Shown: positions 15,108 to 23,785, counted from the first letter of the stretch. The stretch is DNA of 64,000 nt from Paenibacillus sp. IHBB 10380 (GCF_000949425.1 NZ_CP010976.1:3286001-3350000), one strand, 5' to 3'. Notes: generated by a model not told the origin, from the letters alone. Made by a program: numbers and translations.

Positions 15108-16272
15108 GACGTTTAACCTCAATATCCGCTGTTCGGATCTGAGCTACTTGATAACGCTCTAAAGTGATATTATCCTCAACTAAGACATTACCCTTGCCGA
15201 TCGACAAGGTGAAATCCTCAATACCTTCGATCTGATTCACAGCACTAACTAGCTTCTTATATACAGCGGGTGCGCCCATGGATAGACCATTGTAATAGCT
15301 ACCTCCATCTTCCCCTCCGATATAACGAACAATCGCAGAACGAATCTGCGCATCGCCATCCGCAGGATACTGCTCATTTCTAATCAAAGTGACGGAGACT
15401 TGCAGAGCAACCTCTTCTGCCCGACTAAATTTGACCTCATGATCGTAACCACCAATGTCTTTGACTACCTTCACAATGTCCCCATAAGACTCAATTCCTC
15501 CAGCACCTGTATTAAAAATCGCCTGTGCCACCTCATCGTCATTCCCACCTAATACATAACATTGGTAAGTATGAGGAGGACGGCCCCAAGCATCCGGCTC
15601 CTGATTGAAATTCTGAATGACCGTTGCTGCCCTCACAGAACGAATCCTTAACAGAGCACCGATCAGAGCATCAATGCTAGCTGCCCCACCCCCTGCGACA
15701 GATTGCGTGAACAAATCTCGGAATTCCATATCACTCATTTTCTCTCGACCACCCGTAGTTGGATCTAAGTTCACAACACCTGTTACATCTGGATTGGGAT
15801 TCACAATGACGGTAATGGTTGAAGCAGCTACATTTCCGCTTTGACCAGAATTCACAGCCTCAATAGCCACCTCTGCTGTGCCATTCTGATCTAGCGTCAC
15901 ACGACTTGTCGTATCGAAATAGATTTGCAATTCCGTGCCCAATCGAAATCCATCTTCCACAATTCGTCCGGGTGTTCCCGTTAATTGGACAGTTCCAACC
16001 GCATATTGGTCCAACACACGCGTAATCCCCACATAAGGCCCAAGTCGATCTAAACTGCTACCTTCTGCACTATTAATATAGCTACTGTTGTATACATCTT
16101 CTGCTGTCACCCATAACTTGGAGAGAAACCATGCAAATATTCGCAAAATAATGCCCAGTGGCGATCGTTCCGATGTATTTGCTTTTTCCCCGAACGTTTC
16201 CTTCGCTTTATCTTCCATTTCTGCGAATAAGTCATCGAACCGTCTGCGCTTAAATCCCGTTCTATCCAGCAC
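15100..16272 (-). CDS. Baseplate J/gp47-family protein, XkdT-like
   Basis: A 390-residue protein of the baseplate J family, ATG at 16270-16272. The N-terminal SPLGIILRIFAWFLSKLWVTAEDVYNS (residues about 35-65) and GSSLDRLGPYVGITR are characteristic. A duplicated beta-rich core follows, and the C-terminus IDFTLSIGKG precedes the wedge gene. It connects wedge and hub in the baseplate. The neighbours (gp25-like before, YmfQ-like after) are in the normal tail order. Confidence 0.9.
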   Translation of the reverse strand: MLDRTGFKRRRFDDLFAEMEDKAKETFGEKANTSERSPLGIILRIFAWFLSKLWVTAEDVYNSSYINSAEGSSLDRLGPYVGITRVLDQYAVGTVQLTGTPGRIVEDGFRLGTELQIYFDTTSRVTLDQNGTAEVAIEAVNSGQSGNVAASTITVIVNPNPDVTGVVNLDPTTGGREKMSDMEFRDLFTQSVAGGGAASIDALIGALLRIRSVRAATVIQNFNQEPDAWGRPPHTYQCYVLGGNDDEVAQAIFNTGAGGIESYGDIVKVVKDIGGYDHEVKFSRAEEVALQVSVTLIRNEQYPADGDAQIRSAIVRYIGGEDGGSYYNGLSMGAPAVYKKLVSAVNQIEGIEDFTLSIGKGNVLVEDNITLERYQVAQIRTADIEVKRHV

Positions 16273-16630
16273 CTATACTCACCCCTTCCACCTGAATCTG
16301 CTCCCCGTCTATCGTGGTAGCTTCGAATGTAACCTGCAATGTACGCGAATTCTGATTGATCGTAAAATCGATGCGATCGACCGACTGAATGCGTTCCTCT
16401 TGTAATAATCCTACTGTCAGCTCATCACGCATTTCTTCCTCATTGATTTGTTTGCCTAGAAATTTGGAGAAGGGTATCCCCATGTCTGGATTCAGGAACC
16501 ATTCCCCTTTATTCGTACCGATGCCAATCTGACAGCATTGTGCGACTTCCATCGTATCCTCCAACGTTTCTAAATCACCTGCGTGATTAAAGATAATGTC
16601 ACCGGTCTGATCTAACTTTAAAGACTGCAT
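16262..16630 (-). CDS. Baseplate wedge protein, gp25/XkdS-like (DUF2634-type)
   Basis: A 122-residue protein with the gp25-like layout: GDIIFNHAGDLETLEDTMEV, then GEWFLNPDMGIPFSKFLGK, then a C-terminal strand-rich part. Gp25-type proteins start sheath polymerisation from the baseplate. Both ends overlap the neighbouring genes by about 11-13 bases, the mark of a tightly coupled structural operon. Confidence 0.87.
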   Translation of the reverse strand: MQSLKLDQTGDIIFNHAGDLETLEDTMEVAQCCQIGIGTNKGEWFLNPDMGIPFSKFLGKQINEEEMRDELTVGLLQEERIQSVDRIDFTINQNSRTLQVTFEATTIDGEQIQVEGVSIGAG

Positions 16631-17004
16631 GCAAACACCCCCACAATCACTGCATCATTCACATCATGGCTTCGCTCTGTATCTACAGTAGCTATCTGCC
16701 CCGTTATCACATTCTTAATTTCCATATCTGCACATACAACAAATACGGTATCTCCCACCTTAAGAAGGGGCTTATATACCGTCTCTATTTCACCGACTAA
16801 GAATCTGTGTCCAAGTGTCGGCACGCCTTGAATCATCGCGGGTTCATCCTCGGATACTCGAATCAAGGGCTGCACATCAGCCTTGCATGTCACTTGATCA
16901 TAATGAACAACACGACAAGGAAAACCCACATGAATAGCATTGACTTGCTGGACCATCATTCTCTGAATGACTTGAGATAAGGTAGTGGCTGGATCATTTT
17001 TCAC
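16618..17004 (-). CDS. Membrane-puncturing spike protein, Gp138-like
   Basis: A 128-residue protein with an OB-fold-like N-terminal part (HVGFPCRVVHYDQVTCKADVQP) and VGDTVFVVCADMEI, which fits the Gp138/gpV N-terminal spike family. Spikes sit at the tip of the tail tube and pierce the envelope or contact the wall upon contraction. It is short, with no extended beta-helix, as expected for targets without an outer membrane. It overlaps its neighbours on both sides. Confidence 0.8.
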   Translation of the reverse strand: MKNDPATTLSQVIQRMMVQQVNAIHVGFPCRVVHYDQVTCKADVQPLIRVSEDEPAMIQGVPTLGHRFLVGEIETVYKPLLKVGDTVFVVCADMEIKNVITGQIATVDTERSHDVNDAVIVGVFACSL

Positions 17005-17789
17005 ATAATCACCTCCATTTCTGTCGTGAAGTCTCCGGTGCGACTAATATGATGGCTGCCACTACGTACATACACACGACCCTCAAACTGCGAATAGGTC
17101 AGATCAATAACAGAAGCCGTCGTGATCCGATGTTGTAATTGGGATTGTACATTGAACCCCTTCGATCCAGCTTCCTCGAACCGTTCCGGCGTCCCAATCA
17201 GTCCACTCACTTTAGATAATTTGAACACGTTGTCCCCACCACGCCGTAGACTTCGAACATATAACTTCCCTTTATTGATGTATACAGATGTGCCACAGTC
17301 TTTAGCGACTTTAGCTATAATGTCAGCGGCAGTCCCTTTTGCCGTGTAACCTTCTTTATACTGGTAATCTACATTGAGACTCATCTGAGCGATAGGAAGA
17401 CGAATCTTATCGGCCATTTGCTTAATGATGTAGCTACCTCTTGTATTTTTGGCATACACGATGCTGATCTCTTTACCCTTCGCTGAATCCGAGCGATCCA
17501 CTACAAAAATGGACGTTACCTTGTCCACACCTTCCCATAACGTCTGCGCCTTGGAAATGTATCCTTGTAGAATAAGACCCACATCTCCGACATAACCCGC
17601 ATTCAACTTCACAATCTCACCTTGCTTCATATTGTTTAACGTCTTATCGGATAAGTTCCAAATCTTAATCTCGCTTTCATTAGGCAAGGCATTATTGTCA
17701 AAAGAAACCTTCGCCTCCATAGCATAGCTATCCATCGAAAATGTACGATTAGCTATCAGCAGCTCTGCAACCCGACCAAAGTTACGCAT
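17001..17789 (-). CDS. Baseplate hub protein, XkdQ/gp27-like
   Basis: A 262-residue hub protein. FGRVAELLIANRTFSMDSYAM starts the first beta domain. The middle GSYIIKQMADKIRLPIAQM and GTAADIIAKVAKDCGTSVYINKGKLYVR is typical of hub proteins related to T4 gp27 and Pam3 gp32. The ATG at 17789 follows AGGTGGAGG; the in-frame codon at 17804 is less suited. It links the tail tube to the spike encoded next. Confidence 0.78.
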   Translation of the reverse strand: MRNFGRVAELLIANRTFSMDSYAMEAKVSFDNNALPNESEIKIWNLSDKTLNNMKQGEIVKLNAGYVGDVGLILQGYISKAQTLWEGVDKVTSIFVVDRSDSAKGKEISIVYAKNTRGSYIIKQMADKIRLPIAQMSLNVDYQYKEGYTAKGTAADIIAKVAKDCGTSVYINKGKLYVRSLRRGGDNVFKLSKVSGLIGTPERFEEAGSKGFNVQSQLQHRITTASVIDLTYSQFEGRVYVRSGSHHISRTGDFTTEMEVIM

Positions 17790-18108
17790 CCTCCACCTTC
17801 TCATCTTCTATGACATATAAAAAAACACTCTCAGAGAGTGTTGTCCAAGTCACGGCTATACTGTTCTCAGACTCATCATAAGGTACGATAGAAAACTTAG
17901 GGAATCGGTTATCCATAACATCGTAGAAAAGTGGCATGCCGTAAACCAATTTTTCCCCCAGTACTAATACTTCTCCGTCTCGCTCTAAATCAACGGAAAA
18001 AAAGTCATGTTCTTCATTGTAATGAACTTCAAATGTGAACACCTCATCTGCCAGTGAAAGATCGAACCGATAAGGAATCAGATTCTTCTCAATATCAATG
18101 TACTCCAT
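17782..18108 (-). CDS. Baseplate plug protein, Pam3 gp18-like
   Basis: A 108-residue protein starting MEYIDIEKNLIPYRFDLSLADEVFTFEV with ATG at 18106-18108 behind GAGGGGGG. The sequence pattern (PYRFDL, then FSVDLERDGEVLVLGEKLVYGMPLF) is that of the baseplate plug proteins found next to the hub gene in short contractile tails. The longer frame to 18147 begins inside the upstream gene and is unlikely. A terminator-like hairpin lies inside its 3' end (17819-17842). Confidence 0.75.
   Translation of the reverse strand: MEYIDIEKNLIPYRFDLSLADEVFTFEVHYNEEHDFFSVDLERDGEVLVLGEKLVYGMPLFYDVMDNRFPKFSIVPYDESENSIAVTWTTLSESVFLYVIEDEKVEDA
17819..17842 (-). terminator. Terminator-like hairpin inside the plug gene
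   Basis: Reading leftward, AACACTCT and AGAGTGTT form an 8-base stem with a 3-base loop, followed by seven Ts. It codes for TLSESVFL of the plug protein, so it may be an attenuator or a coincidence of codon choice. Confidence 0.45.
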
Positions 18109-18121
18109 ACGCCCTCCCCCC

Positions 18122-18652
18122 TTATTTCCATGAGCTAGCTTTCTCAAATTTCACTTTTTGCACCTTGTTATTATCCTTGTTGTTGCTCTTTGTTGTTTGA
18201 TTCGTGCTGGCTTGCGATTGACTCTGCTTGGTACTCTTGATCTGCTTCACACCTGAATTGGTAATCTTCCCAGCCTGAGCTTTGATTACTGTAGGTAGCT
18301 TCTCTACGACAGAAGAGACCGCAAGTCGAACCTCCTTCATCGTTAACGTGAATGTAAATCCATCTGCTATCGAATAACTGTGCTTAGATGAAAAGCCCGA
18401 GAGTAATCCCGTAAACGTCGTCCGACCGGTAAATCGAACAATCTCACCATGATCTTGTGCTTTCACAATCATAGCCCGCGTCTGAGCTGCATCTTTGCCA
18501 ACGATAACACCACTGATCGAGAGCGTCCGTGCTTTACGCTGTACGTGGTCGCTCAGATCAATATCTCGTTCTACGGGTTGATCTGTAATATCCACATCGA
18601 AGCTTGGACTCTCATCCTCTACTAGAATGTAATGACCGTTGAGAATTGCCAT
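18122..18652 (-). CDS. Dit-like tail/baseplate protein
   Basis: A 176-residue protein between the tape measure and hub genes. Residues 1-115 form a beta-rich domain (SPSFDVDITDQPVERDIDLSDHV, then LSISGVIVGKDAA, then YSIADGFTFTLTMKEVRLA) matching the N-terminal domain of Dit-like distal tail proteins. The last 55 residues are Lys, Gln, Asn and Ser-rich and probably flexible. No LysM domain is present, unlike PBSX XkdP. It probably joins the tube to the baseplate. The start codon overlaps the tape measure stop. Confidence 0.7.
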   Translation of the reverse strand: MAILNGHYILVEDESPSFDVDITDQPVERDIDLSDHVQRKARTLSISGVIVGKDAAQTRAMIVKAQDHGEIVRFTGRTTFTGLLSGFSSKHSYSIADGFTFTLTMKEVRLAVSSVVEKLPTVIKAQAGKITNSGVKQIKSTKQSQSQASTNQTTKSNNKDNNKVQKVKFEKASSWK

Positions 18653-20754
18653 TATCCACTCGCCTCCAGTCCATTACGTCGCAGTACACTTTCAAGTATC
18701 TTTTGGACTTCTTGAGCTACGACCGCTCCCATATTCTGTGCGCTCTTCACATCTCCGCCACCTTCCACGGTGACTGGTACAGTGACATTAATGGACACTC
18801 CACCACTACTTGATGCCACTCTAGCTGGATAGTTCCTTGCTGGATCTGCGGATGAATAGGATTTATTCTCGGTTGCTGTCATGACTCGTTCGCCTTTGTG
18901 GAGTTCAGCGATGAATCCGTCAAAAGGGACATAATTAAGTCCGCTTGCATAACTCCCATTAGTAGCTGGCCTACCGCCACCACTTTGATTACTAGGCGCT
19001 TCAGATTTAATAGAAAAGGTTGGAATAAGAGGGATATTTACGTTAAATGATTTACCCCCTAGCCATTCTGGCAACTGGAAACTAAGAGCAGTGTTCACTT
19101 TTGTGATCATATCATTAAGTATGCTAACAACCGCGTTGACTCCCGTTTTGAAATTGTTAACAACACCACCCCACATGTCAGACATAGTTTGTTTAATCCC
19201 TGCCCCAACCTCAATCATTACTCTCCAAAGCTCACCCCAATTCCCTGTAACGAGAGCTACAATCATTTCCCCTGCCGAGGCTACGATCACCTTGAAACTA
19301 TCCCATAGTCCCATAAAAAAACCACCAATAGCAGAAAATATCGCTACAGTAAATGTTGATAGTTGATTCCAATAACTTATTACAAACGCAATAAGAGAAA
19401 CAATGGGAGCGCCAAACACCATTAATAAACTTAGTCCCCAAGTTTTTAAAAAATCCATAAGAATGGTTAGTTTTTCAGAAATCCAAGGTAGGATCGTTCC
19501 CCAATTTTTTATAATCAGCATCACACCAGCTACAGCTGCTCCAACGAGTAATGCAATTCCTATGAGAGGTAAAAGTGGAGCGATCATTCCCCATATAGCT
19601 GGAATCATAGCCGTCATAATCACCAGCGCGACGCCACTAAGAGCAGGACCCAGAACACCAATATGATCAATAAAGAATCCTACCACTTCAGAAGCCAATT
19701 GTAGCAAGGGTAAAAACATCAATCCCAGAGGGATAAGAACACCTGTCTCAATTTGCCTCCCCATCGTTTCAAGTGCTTCTCCGGGTGATTCAAAATTCGT
19801 CTGATTCATCTGTTCCATCGTGTCCTTCGTCATATCAAACTGGCTTCTAGCTGTTCCCATAGCAGCAATAATAGGCGCATCTAATTTTTTGAATTGATCC
19901 CCCATTAGAGCCACACCTATAGAATTTCGCTTCATAGGATCTTCGATCTCGGAGAGCATCTGCATTATCCCTGAGAACGACTGCTTCGCTTGAGGTCCAC
20001 CTGCGGTAAACGTGCTGATCATTTGATCTGCATTCAGCCCGAGGGATTGAAATGCCTTTCTCGTTTCATCTGATCCATTCGTAGAAAGTGTACTGAATTG
20101 CTCAATCGCAGATCCCACAGCATCTAGACTAAGCTTGCCGTTATTCGATCCCGCAGCTAAAGTATCGAACATTTCATTAGCGGTAAATCCTAACTCCTGA
20201 AATGGTTTAGAGTATTGATTAGCTGTCTCTACAAGCTTGCCTGATTGATCTAATCCACTTTGTACTCCTTGCACTAATAGTCCCATAGACTGTTCTGAGG
20301 TAACGCCGAAAGCTTGCATCATTGACTCTGCGGTCTTAACAGATTCTGTGACTTCATAGCCAAAGGCATCCTTTAATAACAATGCATTCTTTGTTGTATT
20401 CTGAAGATCCTTCCCCGTTTGTTTGGTCACTTGCATCGTTGTAGCGATAGCACTTCCAAGATCTCCCCAAGACTCACCTATATTCTGGTTGTATAAGTTA
20501 TTGGCAATATCCTCCGTCGCTTTCATCTGTGCATTTGTAGCACCTGTCGCTTGTTGAATCGTCGTCATCGCATTGGAATATTCATCCGCTGCGGCTATTG
20601 CTTTCTTCCCTATAGATATACTTCTACCTGCAACATTCAGTTTTTTGAGTTGCTCCGTTAACTTATTTGTCTTGTCTTCTGCTGCCTGCAGTCCAATACT
20701 AAGAACTCTAATGTTTATCGCATACGTAACATTACCGATGATTGTGTCACCCAA
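18652..20754 (-). CDS. Tail tape measure protein
   Basis: About 700 residues. The N-terminal 330 residues match the TP901-type tape measure core (ATGATNAQMKATEDIANNLY, LLLKDAFGYEV, then GSAIEQFSTLSTNG and EDPMKRNSIGVALMGDQF). Several hydrophobic segments follow between about 345 and 500, then a Gly/Ser-rich part with FDGFIAELHKGERVMTATE, typical of the C-terminus. The protein sets tail length; at roughly 1.5 angstrom per residue this suggests a tail of about 100 nm. Start choice is between GTG 20766 and TTG 20754. AGAGGTGG is best spaced for the TTG. Confidence 0.9.
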   Translation of the reverse strand: MGDTIIGNVTYAINIRVLSIGLQAAEDKTNKLTEQLKKLNVAGRSISIGKKAIAAADEYSNAMTTIQQATGATNAQMKATEDIANNLYNQNIGESWGDLGSAIATTMQVTKQTGKDLQNTTKNALLLKDAFGYEVTESVKTAESMMQAFGVTSEQSMGLLVQGVQSGLDQSGKLVETANQYSKPFQELGFTANEMFDTLAAGSNNGKLSLDAVGSAIEQFSTLSTNGSDETRKAFQSLGLNADQMISTFTAGGPQAKQSFSGIMQMLSEIEDPMKRNSIGVALMGDQFKKLDAPIIAAMGTARSQFDMTKDTMEQMNQTNFESPGEALETMGRQIETGVLIPLGLMFLPLLQLASEVVGFFIDHIGVLGPALSGVALVIMTAMIPAIWGMIAPLLPLIGIALLVGAAVAGVMLIIKNWGTILPWISEKLTILMDFLKTWGLSLLMVFGAPIVSLIAFVISYWNQLSTFTVAIFSAIGGFFMGLWDSFKVIVASAGEMIVALVTGNWGELWRVMIEVGAGIKQTMSDMWGGVVNNFKTGVNAVVSILNDMITKVNTALSFQLPEWLGGKSFNVNIPLIPTFSIKSEAPSNQSGGGRPATNGSYASGLNYVPFDGFIAELHKGERVMTATENKSYSSADPARNYPARVASSSGGVSINVTVPVTVEGGGDVKSAQNMGAVVAQEVQKILESVLRRNGLEASG

Positions 20755-20778
20755 TTTATTCACCACCTCTTATACAAG

Positions 20779-20801
20779 AAAAAGCACCCCTATGGGTGCT
20801 C
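20779..20801 (-). terminator. Intrinsic terminator between tail chaperone and tape measure genes
   Basis: In the leftward direction GAGCACCC and GGGGTGCT form a stem with a tiny loop, followed by five Ts. It would reduce transcription of everything downstream unless bypassed. Confidence 0.65.
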
Positions 20802-20988
20802 ATTTCTTATTCATTTCCTTTTTTTGATACTCCATGTAAAGATCCAAGGCTGCGTTGGCTTCTGCGAGATCATCATTATCCATCTTATCTAGATCACTAT
20901 AGGAAATATTCATATCAGATAACATGAGCCGCCACATAAACCAATTCTCTTTAGCCTTCCTGCGGGCTTCCGCCTTGCTGATTGTCAT
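20800..20988 (-). CDS. Tail assembly chaperone, second reading frame (T part)
   Basis: A frame overlapping the end of the upstream chaperone, shifted +1 (equivalently -2) relative to it. The overlap from the ATG at 20986-20988 is 38 bases, and the frame is open further upstream to 21078. The product segment KENWFMWRLMLSDMNISYS then MDNDDLAEANAALDLYMEY resembles the C-terminal T part of GT-type tail chaperones. In many tailed phages it is made only as a fusion by programmed frameshifting. There is no convincing ribosome binding site for independent start, which favours a frameshift. The slip site could not be fixed. Confidence 0.6.
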   Translation of the reverse strand: MTISKAEARRKAKENWFMWRLMLSDMNISYSDLDKMDNDDLAEANAALDLYMEYQKKEMNKK

Positions 20989-21259
20989 CCGAGTCACCGT
21001 CCTCGTCTTGACCGGAGATGAAGGCGTAAGCTGCATTGATGACTTCGGTATATTCCTTGTAATCGGAGAAATCATCAATTTTCATTTTAGGATTAACGAC
21101 AACATGCTTCAGCACTTCTTCAGCCAGACGTTCCTCTAGAACAACACCATGTTTGTTCATCGCTGCGTCCTTGATTTTGGATACAGTCCGTACTCCTGGA
21201 TGCTGGAACATGTATTCCTTTTCCAAACCTTTAGATGTATAGCTTTTCTGTTTAAACAT
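20951..21259 (-). CDS. Tail assembly chaperone, first reading frame (G part, XkdN-like)
   Basis: A 102-residue protein directly before the tape measure region, in the position of XkdN or gpG. It contains KSYTSKGLEKEYMFQHPGV and EVINAAYAFISGQ, then a flexible acidic Gly/Gln/Asp tail typical of the frameshift region. Such chaperones coat the tape measure before tube polymerisation. The stop at 20951 lies well inside the alternative frame, so a longer G-T fusion is expected. Confidence 0.75.
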   Translation of the reverse strand: MFKQKSYTSKGLEKEYMFQHPGVRTVSKIKDAAMNKHGVVLEERLAEEVLKHVVVNPKMKIDDFSDYKEYTEVINAAYAFISGQDEDGDSDDNQQGGSPQEG

Positions 21260-21279
21260 GAATAATCGTCTCCTTTAGT

Positions 21280-21672
21280 TTACTCGACCTCATGGTCAAG
21301 GCATTGAATTTCGTACTGACGGTCTTCCACTTCATTACCATAAGTGCGAGTCGCAGGCTTTTTAACAAAAGCTTGTGTCACCGTAATCGTTTCCTTACGC
21401 TCACCATTGAAAATAATCGAGATCGGAACAAGCTTACCTGTCCGAGCTAACTTATCTAAATAAGCAACCTGTGGACTGGTCGGAAATAACGTCAAGGTAA
21501 GTGTTCCCAATGGATTGTTTACTTTGGTCATCACCACATCGCCCTGCGAACCTACCTTGGCCGTCTGAGCATCTTCATCTTTCTCGAATTCCACCATATC
21601 TTCTGAGAATCCAGTAATATATACCCCGCCAATTGTCACGGTCAGGTCCATCGGATCATAAGTTGTTGCCAT
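21280..21672 (-). CDS. Tail tube protein (DUF3277-like)
   Basis: A 130-residue protein right after the sheath gene. TYDPMDLTVTIGGVYITGF, the GDVVMTKVNNPLGTLTLTL strands and AFVKKPATRTYGNEVEDR then YEIQC are typical of the phage tail tube family that pairs with DUF3383-type sheaths. It builds the rigid inner tube driven into the target. AGGGAGG precedes the ATG. Confidence 0.87.
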   Translation of the reverse strand: MATTYDPMDLTVTIGGVYITGFSEDMVEFEKDEDAQTAKVGSQGDVVMTKVNNPLGTLTLTLFPTSPQVAYLDKLARTGKLVPISIIFNGERKETITVTQAFVKKPATRTYGNEVEDRQYEIQCLDHEVE

Positions 21673-21687
21673 GATTAATGCCTCCCT

Positions 21688-22692
21688 TTACAGCTTAATT
21701 ACGCCGCTAATTTTAGTTTTGTGAATGGCTCCAGCCAATTCGAATGTGAATGAACCGTCATTGTATTCCCGCTTCTCCCGATCCGCTGGATCGACTTGGG
21801 AGCGAGGTTTGAAGGTCGTACTATACAACGGCAGATCGTCATCATCATGAGCAATCATGCCATTCAAGTCAGCACGCTTCAGCACCGTCTTCACTTCGCC
21901 CTCAATTTGAGAGATTCCATTGTTATCGTAGCGAACCTTGTCCTCTCGATTGAACAGCTTCTGTACCGCTAATTCAATACTTTGCGTAACGTAGTCTTGA
22001 GAATGAATAATATCGATGTATTCACCACTAACCGTCATACCTTCACTCGTGACATCATCACCCGCTTTGGTCACATACGTATTTGCACCCAGCTCATGAA
22101 TACTCATTAGCTCTGTGGTGTCGATATCCATCGGAATGATTCCACGTAACGTCAGGTTTTTCCATGTTAGACTCCCTGGTAGTGTTGAAGCTGCTCGTCC
22201 GATCCATGCTGCCTCCGGATAGTTAGATGACTCCGTATGATAGAATACAGCTGTACGTGTATATTTCTTAGCCTTAACTGTAGCTAGGTTAGCCTTGTTA
22301 CTACTTCTCGCCAAGAACACCCGCGTTCCATTCTGCTCTACAGCATCAGCAATAGCCGTAATATCAGTCAATTCGTTGGAAGTAGATACTAGGAAGTACC
22401 CGTCCTTAGCAAACACCTGATCTAGCAAATCTGCTAACGTTTCGCCCTCGGTTTTATGAAGCATAATTGCGATCTCAGCAGGTGAGTTATTACCTTGATT
22501 GAAGATGGCATAAGCAGCCTTGTATACTTCCGTATTCTCAGCAAAATCCTTCTTCACGCCTTCCAAGTCAGCATACGTCGTGTATTCTAACCCGCTTTCA
22601 CTCGAACCTATAATCATCGGCTTGCCAAAACCAAGCTTTGGTGTTGGACGTTGAATATCAATCGTTACGGTTACATCATTTCTTACTGACAA
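21688..22692 (-). CDS. Tail sheath protein (DUF3383-type)
   Basis: About 334 residues with the sheath core: LGFGKPMIIGSSESGLEY near the N-terminus, VFLARSSN, the ESSNYPEAAWIGRAASTLPG motif and a C-terminal domain ending in FELAGAIHKTKISGVIKL. The sheath contracts to drive the tube. No ATG start exists. TTG codons at 22701 and 22692 are in frame, and GAGGAG is best spaced for the second. The presence of sheath and tube shows the particle is contractile (myovirus-like) rather than of the flexible type. Confidence 0.9.
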   Translation of the reverse strand: MSVRNDVTVTIDIQRPTPKLGFGKPMIIGSSESGLEYTTYADLEGVKKDFAENTEVYKAAYAIFNQGNNSPAEIAIMLHKTEGETLADLLDQVFAKDGYFLVSTSNELTDITAIADAVEQNGTRVFLARSSNKANLATVKAKKYTRTAVFYHTESSNYPEAAWIGRAASTLPGSLTWKNLTLRGIIPMDIDTTELMSIHELGANTYVTKAGDDVTSEGMTVSGEYIDIIHSQDYVTQSIELAVQKLFNREDKVRYDNNGISQIEGEVKTVLKRADLNGMIAHDDDDLPLYSTTFKPRSQVDPADREKREYNDGSFTFELAGAIHKTKISGVIKL

Positions 22693-22697
22693 TATCC

Positions 22698-23171
22698 TCA
22701 ACTCCTCTGTATATTTGTTTGTTCAATCCATTCCAGATCCGATTCCACGATATCGACCGTGCGGAATTGTACGTCAAATCCTTGTCTGCGTTCCCATTCC
22801 TTATTCACCTGAATATCACGATTACTTATTGATCCAATCTTCACTACGACAACGTTAACTTTCTCTTTCAATGCTGTATGACCCACTGTTTTGAACCAAT
22901 CCCTGGCCATTAATGCGTTCTGAATTCGGCTCGTCTGATCATGATCATAAGATAGGAATGTCACGGTGAATTGAACCGTCTCCATCTTGACAAGCTTGTC
23001 ACTTCCTTGCGTGACGACTGGGAAACCACGAGTACTATGGAAGCCATCTGAGAAATCATAGGTTAAATAACCCCCTACTGGAATTCCACCATTCATTTCA
23101 ATGACTTCTTTACCCACATGTGTAGATAGCCCTTGTACGATCAGAGAGCGAATGTCTTCCAATGCGATCAT
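22698..23171 (-). CDS. Tail terminator/neck protein (LIC_12616-like)
   Basis: A 157-residue protein starting MIALEDIRSLIVQGLSTHVG, ATG at 23169-23171 behind a perfect AAAGGAGG. GIPVGGYLTYDF and VQFTVTFLSYDHDQTSRIQNAL are typical of neck/tail terminator proteins of the LIC_12616 group. Such proteins cap the tail end. In a headless particle the cap would finish the tail. Its start overlaps the stop of a 48-codon frame (ATGA). Confidence 0.72.
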   Translation of the reverse strand: MIALEDIRSLIVQGLSTHVGKEVIEMNGGIPVGGYLTYDFSDGFHSTRGFPVVTQGSDKLVKMETVQFTVTFLSYDHDQTSRIQNALMARDWFKTVGHTALKEKVNVVVVKIGSISNRDIQVNKEWERRQGFDVQFRTVDIVESDLEWIEQTNIQRS

Positions 23172-23314
23172 AGGTGCCTCCTTTCTTCCATATTGATATA
23201 GAGTGGTCTTACCTCTGTTCCCCCGCACCGCACCCTTGACGATTCACGTCTAAGGTCAATGAACTGACCTACAGCACAGCCGAGTTCTGCAGCGATAAGG
23301 GGCAGCAGATGCAC
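23168..23314 (-). CDS. Small ORF coupled to the tail terminator gene
   Basis: A 48-codon frame from GTG 23312-23314 whose TGA overlaps the ATG of the next gene as ATGA, the usual sign of real coupled genes. AGAGAGGA lies about 9 bases upstream. It encodes HLLPLIAAELGCAVGQFIDL followed by an Arg/Glu-rich tail. I recognise no family. An alternative 42-codon GTG frame starting just after the activator stop crosses the same DNA. Confidence 0.4.
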   Translation of the reverse strand: MHLLPLIAAELGCAVGQFIDLRRESSRVRCGGTEVRPLYINMEERRHL

Positions 23315-23401
23315 CCGAGAGTGTTCCTCTCTATGTATCTACTATATCTTCGAGCCACCGCCATAAGGCTGTCAGCTTGCCGCCAGTTTACCGTCACTTT
23401 C

Positions 23402-23764
23402 TCAAATCACTCCCCAGAGCTTTAAGCTCTCTGTCATAATAGCCACGCCCTTCTCAATCCTGCGATCTATCGTTCGCTCACTCATTACACTGCGGAATTG
23501 AATCGAGGTAAGCACATAACTGCGGTTCTTGAAATAGCGATGTTCTATGATTCGTTTCACTTCTTCATCTAATATAAGAGAGTGTGCCAAGAGAAGACTA
23601 TCCACTAACTGCTTGTACTGTTTATTCACTTGCTGCTCTTGCGGGGTGAGCTCAGGCTTGTGAGACAAGCCTATTAACATTTGGCACATCTTAGGATAAT
23701 TTTTCAAAAGTACTTTAGTCGTTTGTTTGTCACTAACACTAATAGAAGAAATAAGAACGTTCAT
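23402..23764 (-). CDS. ArpU/Xpf-like late transcription activator
   Basis: A 120-residue protein with a C-terminal helix-turn-helix (EVKRIIEHRYFKNRSYVLTS, then MSERTIDRRIEKGVAIMTESL). This is the pattern of ArpU-type or Xpf-like late regulators that switch on phage structural genes in Gram-positive hosts. It is the first leftward gene after the repressor promoter region and precedes all tail genes, fitting a late activator. AGGAGG precedes the ATG, and an operator-like palindrome lies 22 bases further upstream. Confidence 0.72.
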   Translation of the reverse strand: MNVLISSISVSDKQTTKVLLKNYPKMCQMLIGLSHKPELTPQEQQVNKQYKQLVDSLLLAHSLILDEEVKRIIEHRYFKNRSYVLTSIQFRSVMSERTIDRRIEKGVAIMTESLKLWGVI

Positions 23765-23785
23765 TAGGTTTCCTCCTCATAATAT

